A stretch of DNA of 64,000 nt from Lumbricus rubellus (taxonomy: Eukaryota; Annelida; Clitellata; Crassiclitellata; Lumbricidae), in NCBI GenBank assembly GCA_945859605.1, contig OX243821.1:20365713-20429712 (forward strand). Reading direction: 5' to 3'. Made by a program: the position numbers and the translations under genes. Positions 47,754 through 56,099 of the stretch are shown one piece after another. Every line of letters starts with the position of its first letter. The first letter of the stretch is position 1. A model generated the notes under the pieces. The model was not told the DNA's origin. It did no database searches and saw nothing but the letters and a program-made list of their open reading frames with translations.

Positions 47754-50700
47754 CTATTTATGTCCCATTAGCTAGAACCACTATTGCTCAAACTTGATCC
47801 TTTACCATCATTGGAATGCCTCTGTATGGAATTCCCTTCCCTCCACTCTGCATAGGATTCTACTTTCTGGATCACTATCTACATATCTCTCTCTTCTTAA
47901 GACTTATTTTTCTCTCAAGATTCTTGCACTAGGAGTGCTACTGAGTGGCTCACAAACAGTTATTATTATTATTGCTATTTTTGATGACTTTGCAAGTTTG
48001 TTAAATATTGGTGATTGATGGGCGGATTGGTTGGTTGGTTGGTTGAGTCATTTATGGATTGATTGATTGCTTCGTGTATGAATAGATAATCGATTGATTT
48101 ATTATGGATTATTGATTGCTTTGTGGATTGATTGATTCTTATGGATTGTTATGGATTGACTGATTGATTTGTGTGCGAATTGATTATTTAATTGTTTTTT
48201 TTATGGATTGATTGGTTGCTTTGTGCATGGATTGATTGACTGATTGATTGTGGATCGATTTCTTATGGATTGATTGATCGATTGATTGATTGAATTGCAC
48301 ATTAGGATATATATCGCTTGATTCCGTCATTGATCTGTTTATCGATCACTCCTTCCATCGATAACGCGATTGATTGATTTTCTTGACGTCTGCTTTTGAC
48401 TGGAGGAAATTTTCTCCTAGCTTCAAGTTCCATTCCACCGATAACGTCGTCAGTCTCGACCAACCGCCGCAGAACAGTGCTGCCCTCTTCCACGGCGGCT
48501 GCAGCGACACCACCAACCACAAGATGGCGCCCGTCGTTTCCGCTTCGCTGGTGCACGACGACGTCGAGATTTACCTTCGACAACTCGAGAAGAGTCGATC
48601 CGCTCAAATTCACCTACAGGAGAGTGTGGTTGATTTGAAGGTTTGTGTTGGGTTGGGTTGGGTTGGGTTGGGGTGGGGTGGGTTGGGGTGGGTTGGGTTG
48701 GGTTGGGGTGGGCTGGTTTGGGTTGAGTTGTGTTGTGTTGGGTTGCATTGTTGTGTTGTGTTTGTTTGTATGTGCACTTGTTATAACGCCCCTTCAAGCT
48801 CTCTTTCTACTCAGAGGCGCTCCCGAATGCAGAGCGGACACTGCATCTGAGTTTCACGCCGAAGCGCTGAGCAATTGTGAGTGAAGGACTTGCCCAAGGT
48901 TCTTACGTGGCGAGGTGGATTCGAACCCCGAACCTTCCAGCTCCAAGGCAACGACGCCACCACTACACCACCACGCCCCATGTTACCATTATCATTGTTA
49001 TTATTACTATTACTATTATGATCATTGTTACTATTATTGTTTCTGTTACTATTTTATTACTAAAACTGTGAGGACGAGGACGAAGAGAATCCATATGCCA
49101 TAATTATAATCTTTGTCCTCCTCCTCACAGTTTTGAACTACCGATTAAGGACGAAATAAATTACATTTCTCGAGTACTTTATACATACTCGACCACTGCC
49201 CCTCTTTCTGACTTCCATCCAGTTGATTGAATTGTTGTGATTTTTTTCTTTATAATTTCTTATTTGTAACTGGCTGCAGTGTGTCAGCGAGAATTTCAAT
49301 AAAACGAATTTATGTTATCAATACCATTACTATTATAATGATTATTCCTTTGATTATTATCATTACTATTATCATCATTGTTGCTACTATCATTACTATT
49401 ATTTCATAATTACTATTATTATTGCTATTATCATTTTTACCAAATGTTATTACTACCATTACTCTTATCATTATTATTATTATTGTCATTATTATTGTCA
49501 TTATCATTACTGTTATCGTTATTATTATTTTTATTATTCTTAATTTTTTTTTTGTCGCCCGAGGTATACATGATTCCTCAGGCTATAAAAACACTACTAA
49601 AAGCTTTGTTGTTCTGGAGTCAACGGATATTATTATTATCATCATCATTTTCATTTCTTTTTTCTCTGGATAATAAATTATTATCATCATCAACTTATTT
49701 CCATCCATTCTCCTCCTTTCAGAGTCGCATCGATGAGAACCACGCTCGATTCAAGCAGGCGCTGGAGGAGGAGAAGGTGCGACGTGAACACCTGGAGGAG
49801 CAGGTTAACGACCTGATGGAGTTGCACCAGAACGAAGTGACGAACCTCAAGCAGGAACTATCGAGCATCGAAGAGAAGATGGAGTACCAGCTGGAGGAGA
49901 GGACGAGGGACATGCAGGAGCTGCTCGAGTCTTGTCAGACCAAGGTTTGTTTGTTTGTTTGTATGTGCACTTGTTATAGCGTCCCTTCAAGCTCTCTCTA
50001 CTGAGAGGCGCTCCCGAATGCAGCGCGGACACTGCATCAGAGTTTCACGCCGAAGTGCTTAGCAATTGTGAGTGAAGGACTTGCCCAAGGTCCTTACGCG
50101 GCGAAGTGGATTCGAACCTCCAACCTTCCGGCTCCAAGGCAATGACGCCACCACTACACTACCCCGTGTCACTGCTCCTCGGAAATGCTGGCTGCTATTA
50201 TTATTATTATCTCTATTATTATTACCAGTGCTCTTATCATTATTATTATTACGATTATCATTAGTTCCATGACTCTTATCATTCATTCATTCTGACATTT
50301 ATATAGCGCTCCTTCAAGTAAAAACTACTCAGAGGCGCTCCCGACTCCAGCGCGCCCAAAATATCATTATTGCTAATATTATCATTCTCATTAGTACCAT
50401 TACTCTTATCATTATTATTATTCTCGTTGCTATCGTTATTATTATTATTATTATTATTATTAATATAATAATTCCCCTGACATGGTTCAGTATCTCCTTG
50501 ACCTAGGTGTCAACCTCTTTGACCAAATTGCATCTCTTTGACCCAATTGCAATCGTCTTCACCCGAATTGCATCTCTTTGACCAAATTGCATCACCTTGA
50601 CCCAATTGCAATCTCTTTGACCCGAATTACATCTCTTTGACCCAATTGCAATCGTCTTCACCCGAATTGCATCTCTTTGACCCGAATTGCATCTCTTTGA

Positions 50701-52331
50701 CCCGAATTGCATCTTTTTGACCCAATTGCATCACCTTGACCCGAATTGCATCTCCTTGACCCGAATTGCAATCTACTTGACCCGAATTGCATCTCTTTTT
50801 GACCCGATTGCATCGCATTGACCCGATTGCAATATATTATCTGTGTAGATCACGAAGATGGACCTGCAGCAACAGCAGCAGCAGCAGCTCATCTCGATGG
50901 AGAGCTTTGACAACTCGACCGTTCGCTCACTCATCACGAAGCTCATCAACGTCATTCTCGCTTTGCTCGCCGTCATACTCGTTCTCATCAACACGGCCAC
51001 GAACCTACTTGAACCATTCGTCAACACAAGGCAAGTTGCATCTCTTTTACCCGATTGCATCTTTATGGAATTGCAATAATCTTAATTATCGCTCGAATGC
51101 TCACTCATAGGTCTGTTCTAACTGCTTAGTATTGTATTTTGTATTTATTGCATCTCTTTGACCCGAATTGCATCTCTTTGACCCGAATTGCATCTCTTTG
51201 ACCCGAATTGCATCTCTTTGACCCGAATTGCAATCTACTCGAGCCATTCGTCAACACAAGGCAAGTTATTATGCTTATCGCTCGAATGCTCACTCATAGT
51301 TCTGTTCTAACTGCTTAGTATTGTATTTTGTATTTATTGCATCTCTTTGACCCGACTTGCATCTCTTTGACCCGACTTGCATCTCTTTGACCCGAATTGC
51401 ATCTCTTTGACCCGAATTGCATCTCTTTGACCCGAATTGCATCTCTTTGACCCGAATTGCATCTCTTTGACCCGATTGCAATCTAGTTGACCCGATTGCA
51501 ATCTACTCGAGCCATTCGTCAACACAAGGCAAGTTATTATGCTTATCGCTCGAATGCTCACTCATAGTTCTGTTCTAACTGCTTAGTATTGTATTTTGTA
51601 TTTATTGCATCTCTTTGACCCGACTTGCATCTCTTTGACCCGAATTGCATCTCTTTGACCCGAATTGCATCTCTTTGACCCGAATTGCATCTCTTTGACC
51701 CGAATTGCATCTCTTTGACCCGAATTGCATCTCTTTGACCCGAATTGCATCTCTTTGACCCGAATTGCATCTCTTTGACCCGATTGCAATCTTCATTCGT
51801 CAACACAAGGCAAGTTATCTCGATTAATGCTCGATTGCTCAGTGGTCTGTTCTAACTGCTTTGTAGACAAAGCTCACACAGATAAGAGGGTGTAATATGA
51901 CTGTCTGAAGACATATTATTAAATGGTGACCATCAATATATAGTAATTGATTAAATAATTGATATAAATAGGGAAACCCTGTTTAGCAGAACCTTTATGT
52001 TTCTTTGGGTTTACTTATTGACAATCTGCAAAAGAATTTTCTAAACTGCATACCTACTTGTATTACTAATTTGGCGATCTATAAAGATTGATAGGTTGGT
52101 TGATTGATTGATTGGTTGATTTGATTAGTTGATTTATTGGGTGATTGGTTGATTGACTGATTGATTTGATTGGCTGATTGATTTGATTGATTGTTTTTTT
52201 AACACAGGGTTCGATGCGTGGCCACCATCGTCGGCGCCATTGCCGTCGCCGTCTTGTGGCACAACTCTGACCTCATTTACACGGCATCTGATTCGACAAC
52301 TAACTGGTTCAGGTCGCTGGTCAATCCGTGA
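30542..52331 (+). CDS. TMCC-family transmembrane and coiled-coil protein, 12 exons
   Basis: Exons: 30542-30662, 37060-37110, 39024-39228, 42653-42863, 43950-44169, 45734-45968, 46802-46881, 47562-47640, 48421-48640, 49723-49944, 50849-51030, 52208-52331. All phases agree and sum to 1950 nt (649 residues plus TGA); human TMCC1 is about 650. The N-terminal 196 residues look disordered, with a Gly run near 165. Coiled coil 1 contains [17 protein letters not shown] and [13 protein letters not shown]. Exon 7 encodes the TMCC hallmark [12 protein letters not shown]. Coiled coil 2 contains [19 protein letters not shown] seven-Gln run precedes two C-terminal membrane segments (about 577-600 and 613-633). 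Family members sit in the ER membrane; human TMCC1 acts at ER-endosome contacts. The intron 11 donor is GC (AG|GCAAGT). Exons 4-7 and 9-12 are firm; exon 1 (start choice) and exon 8 rest mainly on phase and splice sites. It cannot be assigned to TMCC1, 2 or 3. Confidence 0.92.
30700..31050 (+). repeat. 22-bp minisatellite at the start of TMCC intron 1
   Basis: About 13 units of GGTTAATCAGCTTATTAAAG. The intron's first bases (GTAATTAAAGATAATTAAAG) resemble the unit, and AAAGGTAATTGATCCGC occurs at both ends. Confidence 0.9.
32105..32310 (+). mobile_element. Degenerate SINE
   Basis: CAGCCACAGGGTTGCAGGTT, CAAGTCCTTCACTTGCAATT and ATGGGGCAATATAGGAAGTG follow the SINE consensus with many changes; the A-box region is lost. 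Confidence 0.6.
33028..33242 (+). mobile_element. tRNA-derived SINE, full length
   Basis: Head GGGGCGCGGTGGTGTTGTGG; perfect B box GGTTCGAATCC at 33082-33092; tail GGGGCGCTATAACAAACTTG. Confidence 0.9.
33318..33556. repeat. TG/CG/CA alternating purine-pyrimidine tract
   Basis: Over 230 bases of nearly strict purine-pyrimidine alternation, including GCGCGCGCAC. All three + frames are open as an artefact. Confidence 0.92.
34160..34408 (-). mobile_element. tRNA-derived SINE with CT expansion
   Basis: Full SINE; the internal AGCTCTCTCT segment is expanded to a ~40-bp CT tract. Confidence 0.85.
34935..35078 (-). mobile_element. SINE fragment
   Basis: GTGCACTTGTTATAGCGCCC to GACTTGCCCAAGGTACTTAT; the tRNA head is missing. 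Confidence 0.75.
35292..35607. mobile_element. hAT MITE with 8-bp target duplication
   Basis: Ends CAGTGGTTCCCAACC and GGTTGGGAACCGCTG. The flanks ATCTAAAT (35284-35291 and 35608-35615) are an exact 8-bp duplication. Confidence 0.93.
36440..36600. repeat. CTGT-type microsatellite
   Basis: Imperfect TGTCTGTC units. Confidence 0.8.
36758..36890. repeat. TATG microsatellite
   Basis: About 22 uninterrupted TATG units then interrupted ones, 170 bases before TMCC exon 2. Confidence 0.95.
38455..38818. repeat. ACAG/CATA compound microsatellite
   Basis: CAGACAGATAGACAGG and ACATACAT units over 360 bases in TMCC intron 2. Confidence 0.9.
38819..39018 (+). repeat. 17-bp minisatellite before TMCC exon 3
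   Basis: About 12 units of ATGATTAGTGTTTGTAT end 6 bases before the acceptor tract GTTTTTTTCCTAG of exon 3. Confidence 0.92.
39207..39371 (+). repeat. 24-bp array that includes the 3' end of TMCC exon 3
   Basis: About seven units of AGGTCATCCAATCAGGCGAT plus ATGT. The first unit is coding and ends at the donor AT|GTAGGT (39229). Units 2-5 keep the same donor sequence; unit 6 has ATATAT. An in-frame TAG follows the first copy. Confidence 0.9.
39525..40266. mobile_element. hAT-type TIR element with 8-bp target duplication
   Basis: Ends CATGGGCGCCCGCA and TGCGGGCGCCCATG. Flanking GCTGTGCC at 39517-39524 and 40267-40274 is exact. The interior has an imperfect duplication (GCATTAAGGCACT / GCACTAAGGAAAC). 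It has no transposase. Confidence 0.9.
40503..41286. mobile_element. hAT-type TIR element with 8-bp target duplication
   Basis: Ends CAGTGCCGGCGCTAG and CTAGCGCCGGCACTG. Flanking CTGCCAAG at 40495-40502 and 41287-41294 is exact. G/C homopolymer runs sit next to both ends. Confidence 0.93.
41775..42345 (+). mobile_element. LINE reverse-transcriptase C-terminal fragment
   Basis: Broken frames give [18 protein letters not shown] and [18 protein letters not shown], hallmarks of the RT C-terminus of CR1/L2/Jockey-type elements. It ends TACTGGGAGCGCCTCTGA. Frameshifts show it is dead. Confidence 0.8.
42390..42612 (+). repeat. AATTATGTAAATA minisatellite before TMCC exon 4
   Basis: About 14 loose units of GTAATTATGTAAATA, ending 40 bases before the exon 4 acceptor. 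Confidence 0.85.
42957..43215 (+). repeat. Interspersed repeat, copy 1
   Basis: CATGTTGCCCAGCTTCAACC, GTCAGCAGGTCTGCTCCATA and GAAGGACAACGTGGGTCAAT recur in the same order at 44672-44942. No coding capacity; family unknown. Confidence 0.75.
43225..43949 (+). repeat. Three tandem ~230-bp units ending at the exon 5 acceptor
   Basis: Each unit has CATCTTAAGACAGTTTATTT, GGGAGCGCCTCTGAGTAGTC-like sequence, a GAAT run and TGTCTTATCTTAATCTTTCT. In the last unit this pyrimidine tract leads straight into the splice acceptor GAACACAG. Confidence 0.8.
44235..44672 (+). repeat. Degenerate TGCCTTGC minisatellite
   Basis: Loose 10-bp units (CTATGCCTTG, CTGTGCCTTG) in TMCC intron 5. It starts after a G9-10 run at 44189. 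Confidence 0.88.
44672..44942 (+). repeat. Interspersed repeat, copy 2
   Basis: Homologous to 42957-43215. It interrupts the TGCCTTGC satellite, which resumes after 45160. Confidence 0.75.
45180..45535 (+). repeat. Homogeneous 20-bp satellite
   Basis: About 17 near-identical units of CATGCCTTATCATGCCTTGC. All three + frames are open only because of the repeat. Confidence 0.95.
45580..45718 (+). repeat. Higher-order repeat before TMCC exon 6
   Basis: Units of ACCTGTATTATTTACCTGT and ATTTACGACCAT repeat to 16 bases before the acceptor. Confidence 0.85.
45955..46347 (+). repeat. ~39-bp array copying the TMCC exon 6 donor
   Basis: Ten units contain CATGGCATCAAGTAA followed by AAAAGGAGCTATATTAATTG. 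The first unit begins inside exon 6 (ends 45968). Each unit repeats the last exon bases and a GTAAAT, GTAATT, GTAATG, GTAATA or GTGAAT donor. Confidence 0.95.
46569..46800 (+). repeat. TTGA array before TMCC exon 7
   Basis: ATTGATTG-type units end in GATTATTTGTAG, the exon 7 acceptor. Confidence 0.9.
47120..47430 (+). mobile_element. LINE reverse-transcriptase C-terminus and tail
   Basis: The translated frame gives [20 protein letters not shown] and [20 protein letters not shown]. The tail is GGGAGCGCCTCTGAACGG...CTTTATAAATG with AATACA repeats. It is the best-preserved 3' end of the local LINE family. A second, more decayed copy lies at 47770-47990. Confidence 0.85.
47672..47752. repeat. 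CA/TA microsatellite
   Basis: CACACACA runs grading into TATATATA, just after the exon 8 donor of the TMCC gene. Confidence 0.9.
48005..48385 (+). repeat. TTGA array before TMCC exon 9
   Basis: GGATTGATTGATT units spread over 300 bases, the last (GATTGATTGATTTTC) about 35 bases before the exon 9 acceptor. Confidence 0.85.
48645..48765 (+). repeat. GGGTT G-rich array at the start of TMCC intron 9
   Basis: TGGGTTGGGTTGGGGTGGGG begins a few bases after the donor GTTTGT (48641) and runs into a SINE. It has G-quadruplex potential in the pre-mRNA. Confidence 0.9.
48765..48980 (-). mobile_element. tRNA-derived SINE, full length
   Basis: Complete copy with B-box inverse GGATTCGAACC near 48919 and the head near 48960-48980. 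Confidence 0.88.
48981..49700. repeat. ATT/ATC/ACT trinucleotide-rich stretch
   Basis: Interrupted ATT, ATC and TACT units through TMCC intron 9. Apparent Leu/Ile-rich open frames are artefacts. Confidence 0.8.
49950..50165 (-). mobile_element. tRNA-derived SINE abutting the TMCC exon 10 donor
   Basis: Full copy whose tail (GTTTGTTTGTATGTGCACTT) begins at the donor AAG|GTTTGT (49945), so the intron starts with SINE-tail sequence. Confidence 0.88.
50190..50480. repeat. ATT microsatellite with an embedded retroelement tail
   Basis: ATT/ATC runs interrupted at 50293-50350 by the TATATAGCGCTCCTTCAAG module. Confidence 0.85.
50500..50835 (+). repeat. 20-bp satellite upstream of TMCC exon 11
   Basis: Units of CATCTCTTTGACCCGAATTG and variants, ending shortly before the exon 11 acceptor. 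Confidence 0.92.
51004..51816 (+). repeat. Higher-order satellite copying the TMCC exon 11 GC donor
   Basis: Four blocks each carry CCATTCGTCAACACAAGGCA followed by AGTT, the exon 11 end and its GC donor, at about 51013, 51242, 51509 and 51790. Between them are the motif TTCTGTTCTAACTGCTTAGT and runs of the 20-bp unit CATCTCTTTGACCCGAATTG. Only the first block is exonic. Confidence 0.93.
52090..52200 (+). repeat. TTGA array before TMCC exon 12
   Basis: GGTTGATTGATTGATTG-type units end within 20 bases of the acceptor TTTTTTTAACACAG. Confidence 0.9.
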
Positions 52332-53317
52332 CCCCTGACCTAGTTATTCTGACCTGAACTCGATCTTCTGTGCGGTCGTTTTTTTAGGTTATTCCATTTG
52401 GCGTCGTGCGCCACTGTACTGTCTGTGTGTCTGTGCGTGTGTGTGTGTTATGGCTTATGGCTAAACCGATGGCTGCTGGCTAACGCTGTGGCTGCTGTTG
52501 TCGGGAAGTAATGGCTTACGGCTTAACTGGAACGCTTCTGAGATTTCAGCTTTCGAGGACTAATGGCTTAACTCGAACTCTCGAAGATGGCTTATGAAAA
52601 TGTTTGTTTTTATGGCATCTGGCTAATGGTTTCTGATGTACGATACATTCTGGCTGCTGGATGGCTGGTGGCTAACTCTACGGAGACTGGCTAGTTGTGT
52701 AGACACTTTCTAGCAAATTGACTGCTGTATTGTAAAAATGGACAAGATGTACTTGTTAGTCCAGGAGTTATTGATAATGACCATCTGGTCCAATCTGGGA
52801 CAAATATTGCAGGGATATGAAGCCGCAATCAAGCTAATCAGAAATCGTTTTTCGGATGCGTCATAGGTGATGTATGTGGCGTTCATCCGGGTAATTAGCA
52901 GGGTAATTTCGATTAGAGTTGAATCGTTCTGGTGGGTTTTTAATCGTCATCCGTGTAAACATTTTGTCTAAATTTATAACAAAGCTCTACAACACATTTC
53001 ATTTAGTTCGCAAGTCCTCTTTGTCATTAAATTAATTCGTTTTTCGCTACTGTAAACAGCATTCGTCAGCAAAACAAACTGGAATGTGCGATTTTTTTCC
53101 TACCCTGCAAAAATCCCTGATACAGCCACAACCATAATCTAGGTCAATGACCTAATTTTCGTCGGCTTCATATCCCTTCAATATTGGTCCCAGGTTAAGT
53201 TTTACAGCATCTAGTCACTCTTGTACTCTTCGGTTCCTGGGAGATAGGGACATCACGCTCATGACATTCTTGTGCAATATAAATGCCTGCTTTGCCCTGC
53301 TAAAGGTATGTTTAAAC
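52332..53317 (+). other. Downstream region of the TMCC gene (probable 3' UTR)
   Basis: Single-copy-looking sequence with many GGCTAATGGCT / GGCTGCTGGCTAA motifs at 52450-52700. No canonical AATAAA soon after the stop; the poly(A) site cannot be placed. Confidence 0.4.
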
Positions 53318-53735
53318 CAGTGGTTCCCAACCTTGTTTTTGTCTTTAGGGGGACTTTTTTACTTGGAGGACATGAAGGGCCTGCACAAGGTTAAAATATA
53401 TTTTAAGTTTAATTGTAATTTTTTTATATTTGACCTGAGGTTTAGTAACAGCGTAGAAATTTGTTTAAATTGAATCAAAATAGAATATTTGATGTACTTG
53501 AGTTTTAGAAACAGCATAGAAATTTGTTTAAATTGAATCAAAATAGAATATCTTTTGTTATTTATAAATGTCCAAATAAAATAATTTGTAGTAGAAAATA
53601 ATTCTATCCTGTTCGAATTGTCAATTTGTGCATGTATATTGTTGCTAATTCTTTGATATGTTGAGGGGCCATGAGGGCCATTTGTTGAGACCTGGCAGGC
53701 CACTTGGCCCACGGGTGACGGGTTGGGAACCACTG
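53318..53735. mobile_element. hAT MITE, second copy of the 35292 family
   Basis: Ends CAGTGGTTCCCAACC and GGTTGGGAACCACTG. Flanks GTTTAAAC / GTCTAAAC (53310-53317, 53736-53743) form an 8-bp duplication with one mismatch. The interior contains a tandem duplication around 53440-53560 (AAATTTGTTTAAATTGAATC). Confidence 0.9.
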
Positions 53736-53891
53736 GTCTAAACTTTAACTTTTTAGCGCCGTTTTTGACGCAGACAATCTGTTTTTCTTAATTACCTAAA
53801 GCACGCAATGATAAACTAATGTATGTAGCAATATTCTGTCATTCCATAAAGACCTGTTTACTATAAAGGTAAACTAAACATAAATAAAATC

Positions 53892-54073
53892 AGGGCTTTT
53901 TTAACGTGCAGTTGTACACAAAATGTGCAGTTCTAAATGAATTTGTGCAGTTGTAGAAGCACTTTTGTACAGTTAAAAGTAGCAAAAAATGGTCATTGTC
54001 CTCCGATTGGAAATAATTTACCATGGAGGATGGGAAGGAAAAGAAGGGTTGTGCAGTTCTAAAAATTCCTTAA
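53892..54073. mobile_element. Short hAT-like TIR element, copy 3 of 3
   Basis: CAGGGCTTTTTTAACGTGCA to TTAAAACAGCCCTG; the ends are inverse (CAGGGCT / AGCCCTG). It is the best-preserved copy. Confidence 0.75.
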
Positions 54074-54549
54074 AACAGCCCTGAATTATAAAGTGAGTGC
54101 TGTTTAATGCGTAAAATTATAATACTATATGATGGTTTCATTAATTTTTATGACTGCTGATGTATTGTAAAAAATGTGTTGGCTCAATGTGGTTTTATAA
54201 TCTATGAAGTAATACAAAGAAAGTTGTGTTGGTTTTAGTTCAATGATTATTTATAAAATGGACTTTACAGTGAGATGTTTCTGGTAAAAGAAGTTTGCAT
54301 AAATGTCGTCTTTGAAGAATAATCAGAACAGTACTGAGTACCATCCTAGCTGGAAGTTCGGTAGACTATTAGGACCAGAATGAAAATATGTCACTTCATC
54401 TATTCGTGCTTCCATGATTTTACATGATCAGAATGAAGATTATAAAACAATTAATAATATTATACACAAGATGGCTGTATTCAAGTCGAGTTGGGATATT
54501 ATCATGAGAGTTACAGAAGTTTTAGTCCACTTTATGTCTCCATATGTCA

Positions 54550-55070
54550 ATCGAACGCCCTGTAACTACGCCTACGCACGCCTACGCACTAACGCCCACA
54601 CAAAAAAATGCGCCGCTTCACCCGCCCACGCACGCCCACGCACGAACGCCCACGCAGATAATTCGCTGCGTTGTCCGCCTACGCACGCCCACGCACTAAC
54701 GCCTACGCAAAATAGTGCGCCGCTTCTCCCGCCCACGCACGCCTACGCACGCCCACGCACTAACGCCCACGCAAATAATTTGCTGCTTCGTCCGCCTACG
54801 CAAACCTACACACTAACGCCCACGCAAATAATTTGCTGCTTCGTCCGCCTACGCACGCCTACGCACTAACGCCCACGCAAAGAATTTCGCTGCTTCGCTC
54901 GCCTACGCACGCCCACGCACAAACGCCTACGCAAAAAATGCGCCGCTTCACCTGCCCACGCACGCATACGCACGCCTACGCAAAGAATTCACTGCGCTGT
55001 CCGCCTACGCACGCCCACGCACTAACGCCTAAAAAAGAATTTCGCTGCTTAGCCCGCCTACGCACGTCCT
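54550..55070 (+). repeat. GC-rich CGCCCACGCA higher-order minisatellite
   Basis: 10-bp modules (CGCCTACGCA, CGCCCACGCA, ACTAACGCC) form ~70-bp blocks separated by TTCGCTGCTTCG / TGCGCCGCTTC, about 7 blocks. It is CpG-dense within AT-rich DNA. Confidence 0.9.
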
Positions 55071-55103
55071 GCCCCGCCCCTGTCCATTCCATCATGTCCA
55101 TGA

Positions 55104-55196
55104 ATTCATCCCATCCATCCATCCATCAACCCAGTGTCCATACTGTATACATCCATCCATCCATCCATCCATCCATCCATCCATCCATCCATACGT
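55104..55196. repeat. CATC microsatellite
   Basis: Two CCAT/CATC runs separated by CAACCCAGTGTCCATACTG. Confidence 0.9.
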
Positions 55197-55770
55197 CCAC
55201 ATCAAAATACTACAATGATATTTCAACAATGATACTTTATAGCAATATTACAACGATACTTTTATAATGACAGAATTGGGACAATAATAATAATAATAAT
55301 TGTTTAGGTGTAGAACTGAAAACAATGATTGCCTATTACAGAATATTAGCAGTTTTGCCGCTAATTATTATGGACTATTTTTATATTTCCATTGTTCAAT
55401 AAGCTCAAAATAATAATTTCAGAATTTAAGCAGTTTAATTTAAGGACAGAATTCGCACAACTTATATAATATTATGGCTTAACTGCAGGTTAGAACATAA
55501 TCATTATCTTAATTAACACAGTCAAGAGTCCAAGTTGTAAGAAAAACTGATCGCAAAAGTGTTCTTATAAATTTCAAAGGTACAAAATGCATTTTATAGT
55601 TTCTGCTCCGACCTCCAATCTACACCTCCCATCGTCAAGACCAAATACACTATGAACACAATTAGGGCTACAATAACATTTTTGTAGAAGCTGAAGGAGC
55701 AGAAAAGGCTGCAGCTATTCTCGCGCCCACAGATCCCAACGTCAGGGAACGGACATTAGCCCTGTTTTAA

Positions 55771-56091
55771 AGCTAATTTTACACAACGTATAATGGCCAG
55801 CTAATTATTATGCAAGAGCGTACAGGTAAGGTAGGCCAGGCGGCTAAGTGGCGGGAAAGTTACTGTTGTCGGACCGACCGAGAGAGACAGACAGAGAGAA
55901 AGACAGAAAGACGCAGAGAGAGGGACAGAGCGACTGAAGGAAGGATGTACGCTCAGATTGAGATAGGCTTAGATAGGAGTGCGAGTTGAGTTGTGGCCTA
56001 CCTTACCTGTACGCTCTTGCATAATAATTAGCTGACCATTAATACGTTATACAAAATTAGCTGACCATTAATACGTTATACAAAATTAGCT
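55771..56091. mobile_element. MITE with ~68-bp inverted repeats
   Basis: GCATGCA-free arms: TTATTATGCAAGAGCGTACA (left, about 55805) returns as TGTACGCTCTTGCATAATAA (right, about 56010). The right end carries a 30-bp duplication (TGACCATTAATACGTTATAC). Confidence 0.85.
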
Positions 56092-56099
56092 TACACAAT

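Noticed and set aside
48396..48638. Alternative + frame over TMCC exon 9
   Set aside because: It breaks phase with exon 10 and lacks the coiled-coil pattern; the LQESVVDLK frame continues into conserved sequence.
51290..51806. - strand frames with repeated [15 protein letters not shown] peptides
   Set aside because: They are the 20-bp CATCTCTTTGACCCGAATTG satellite read backwards.
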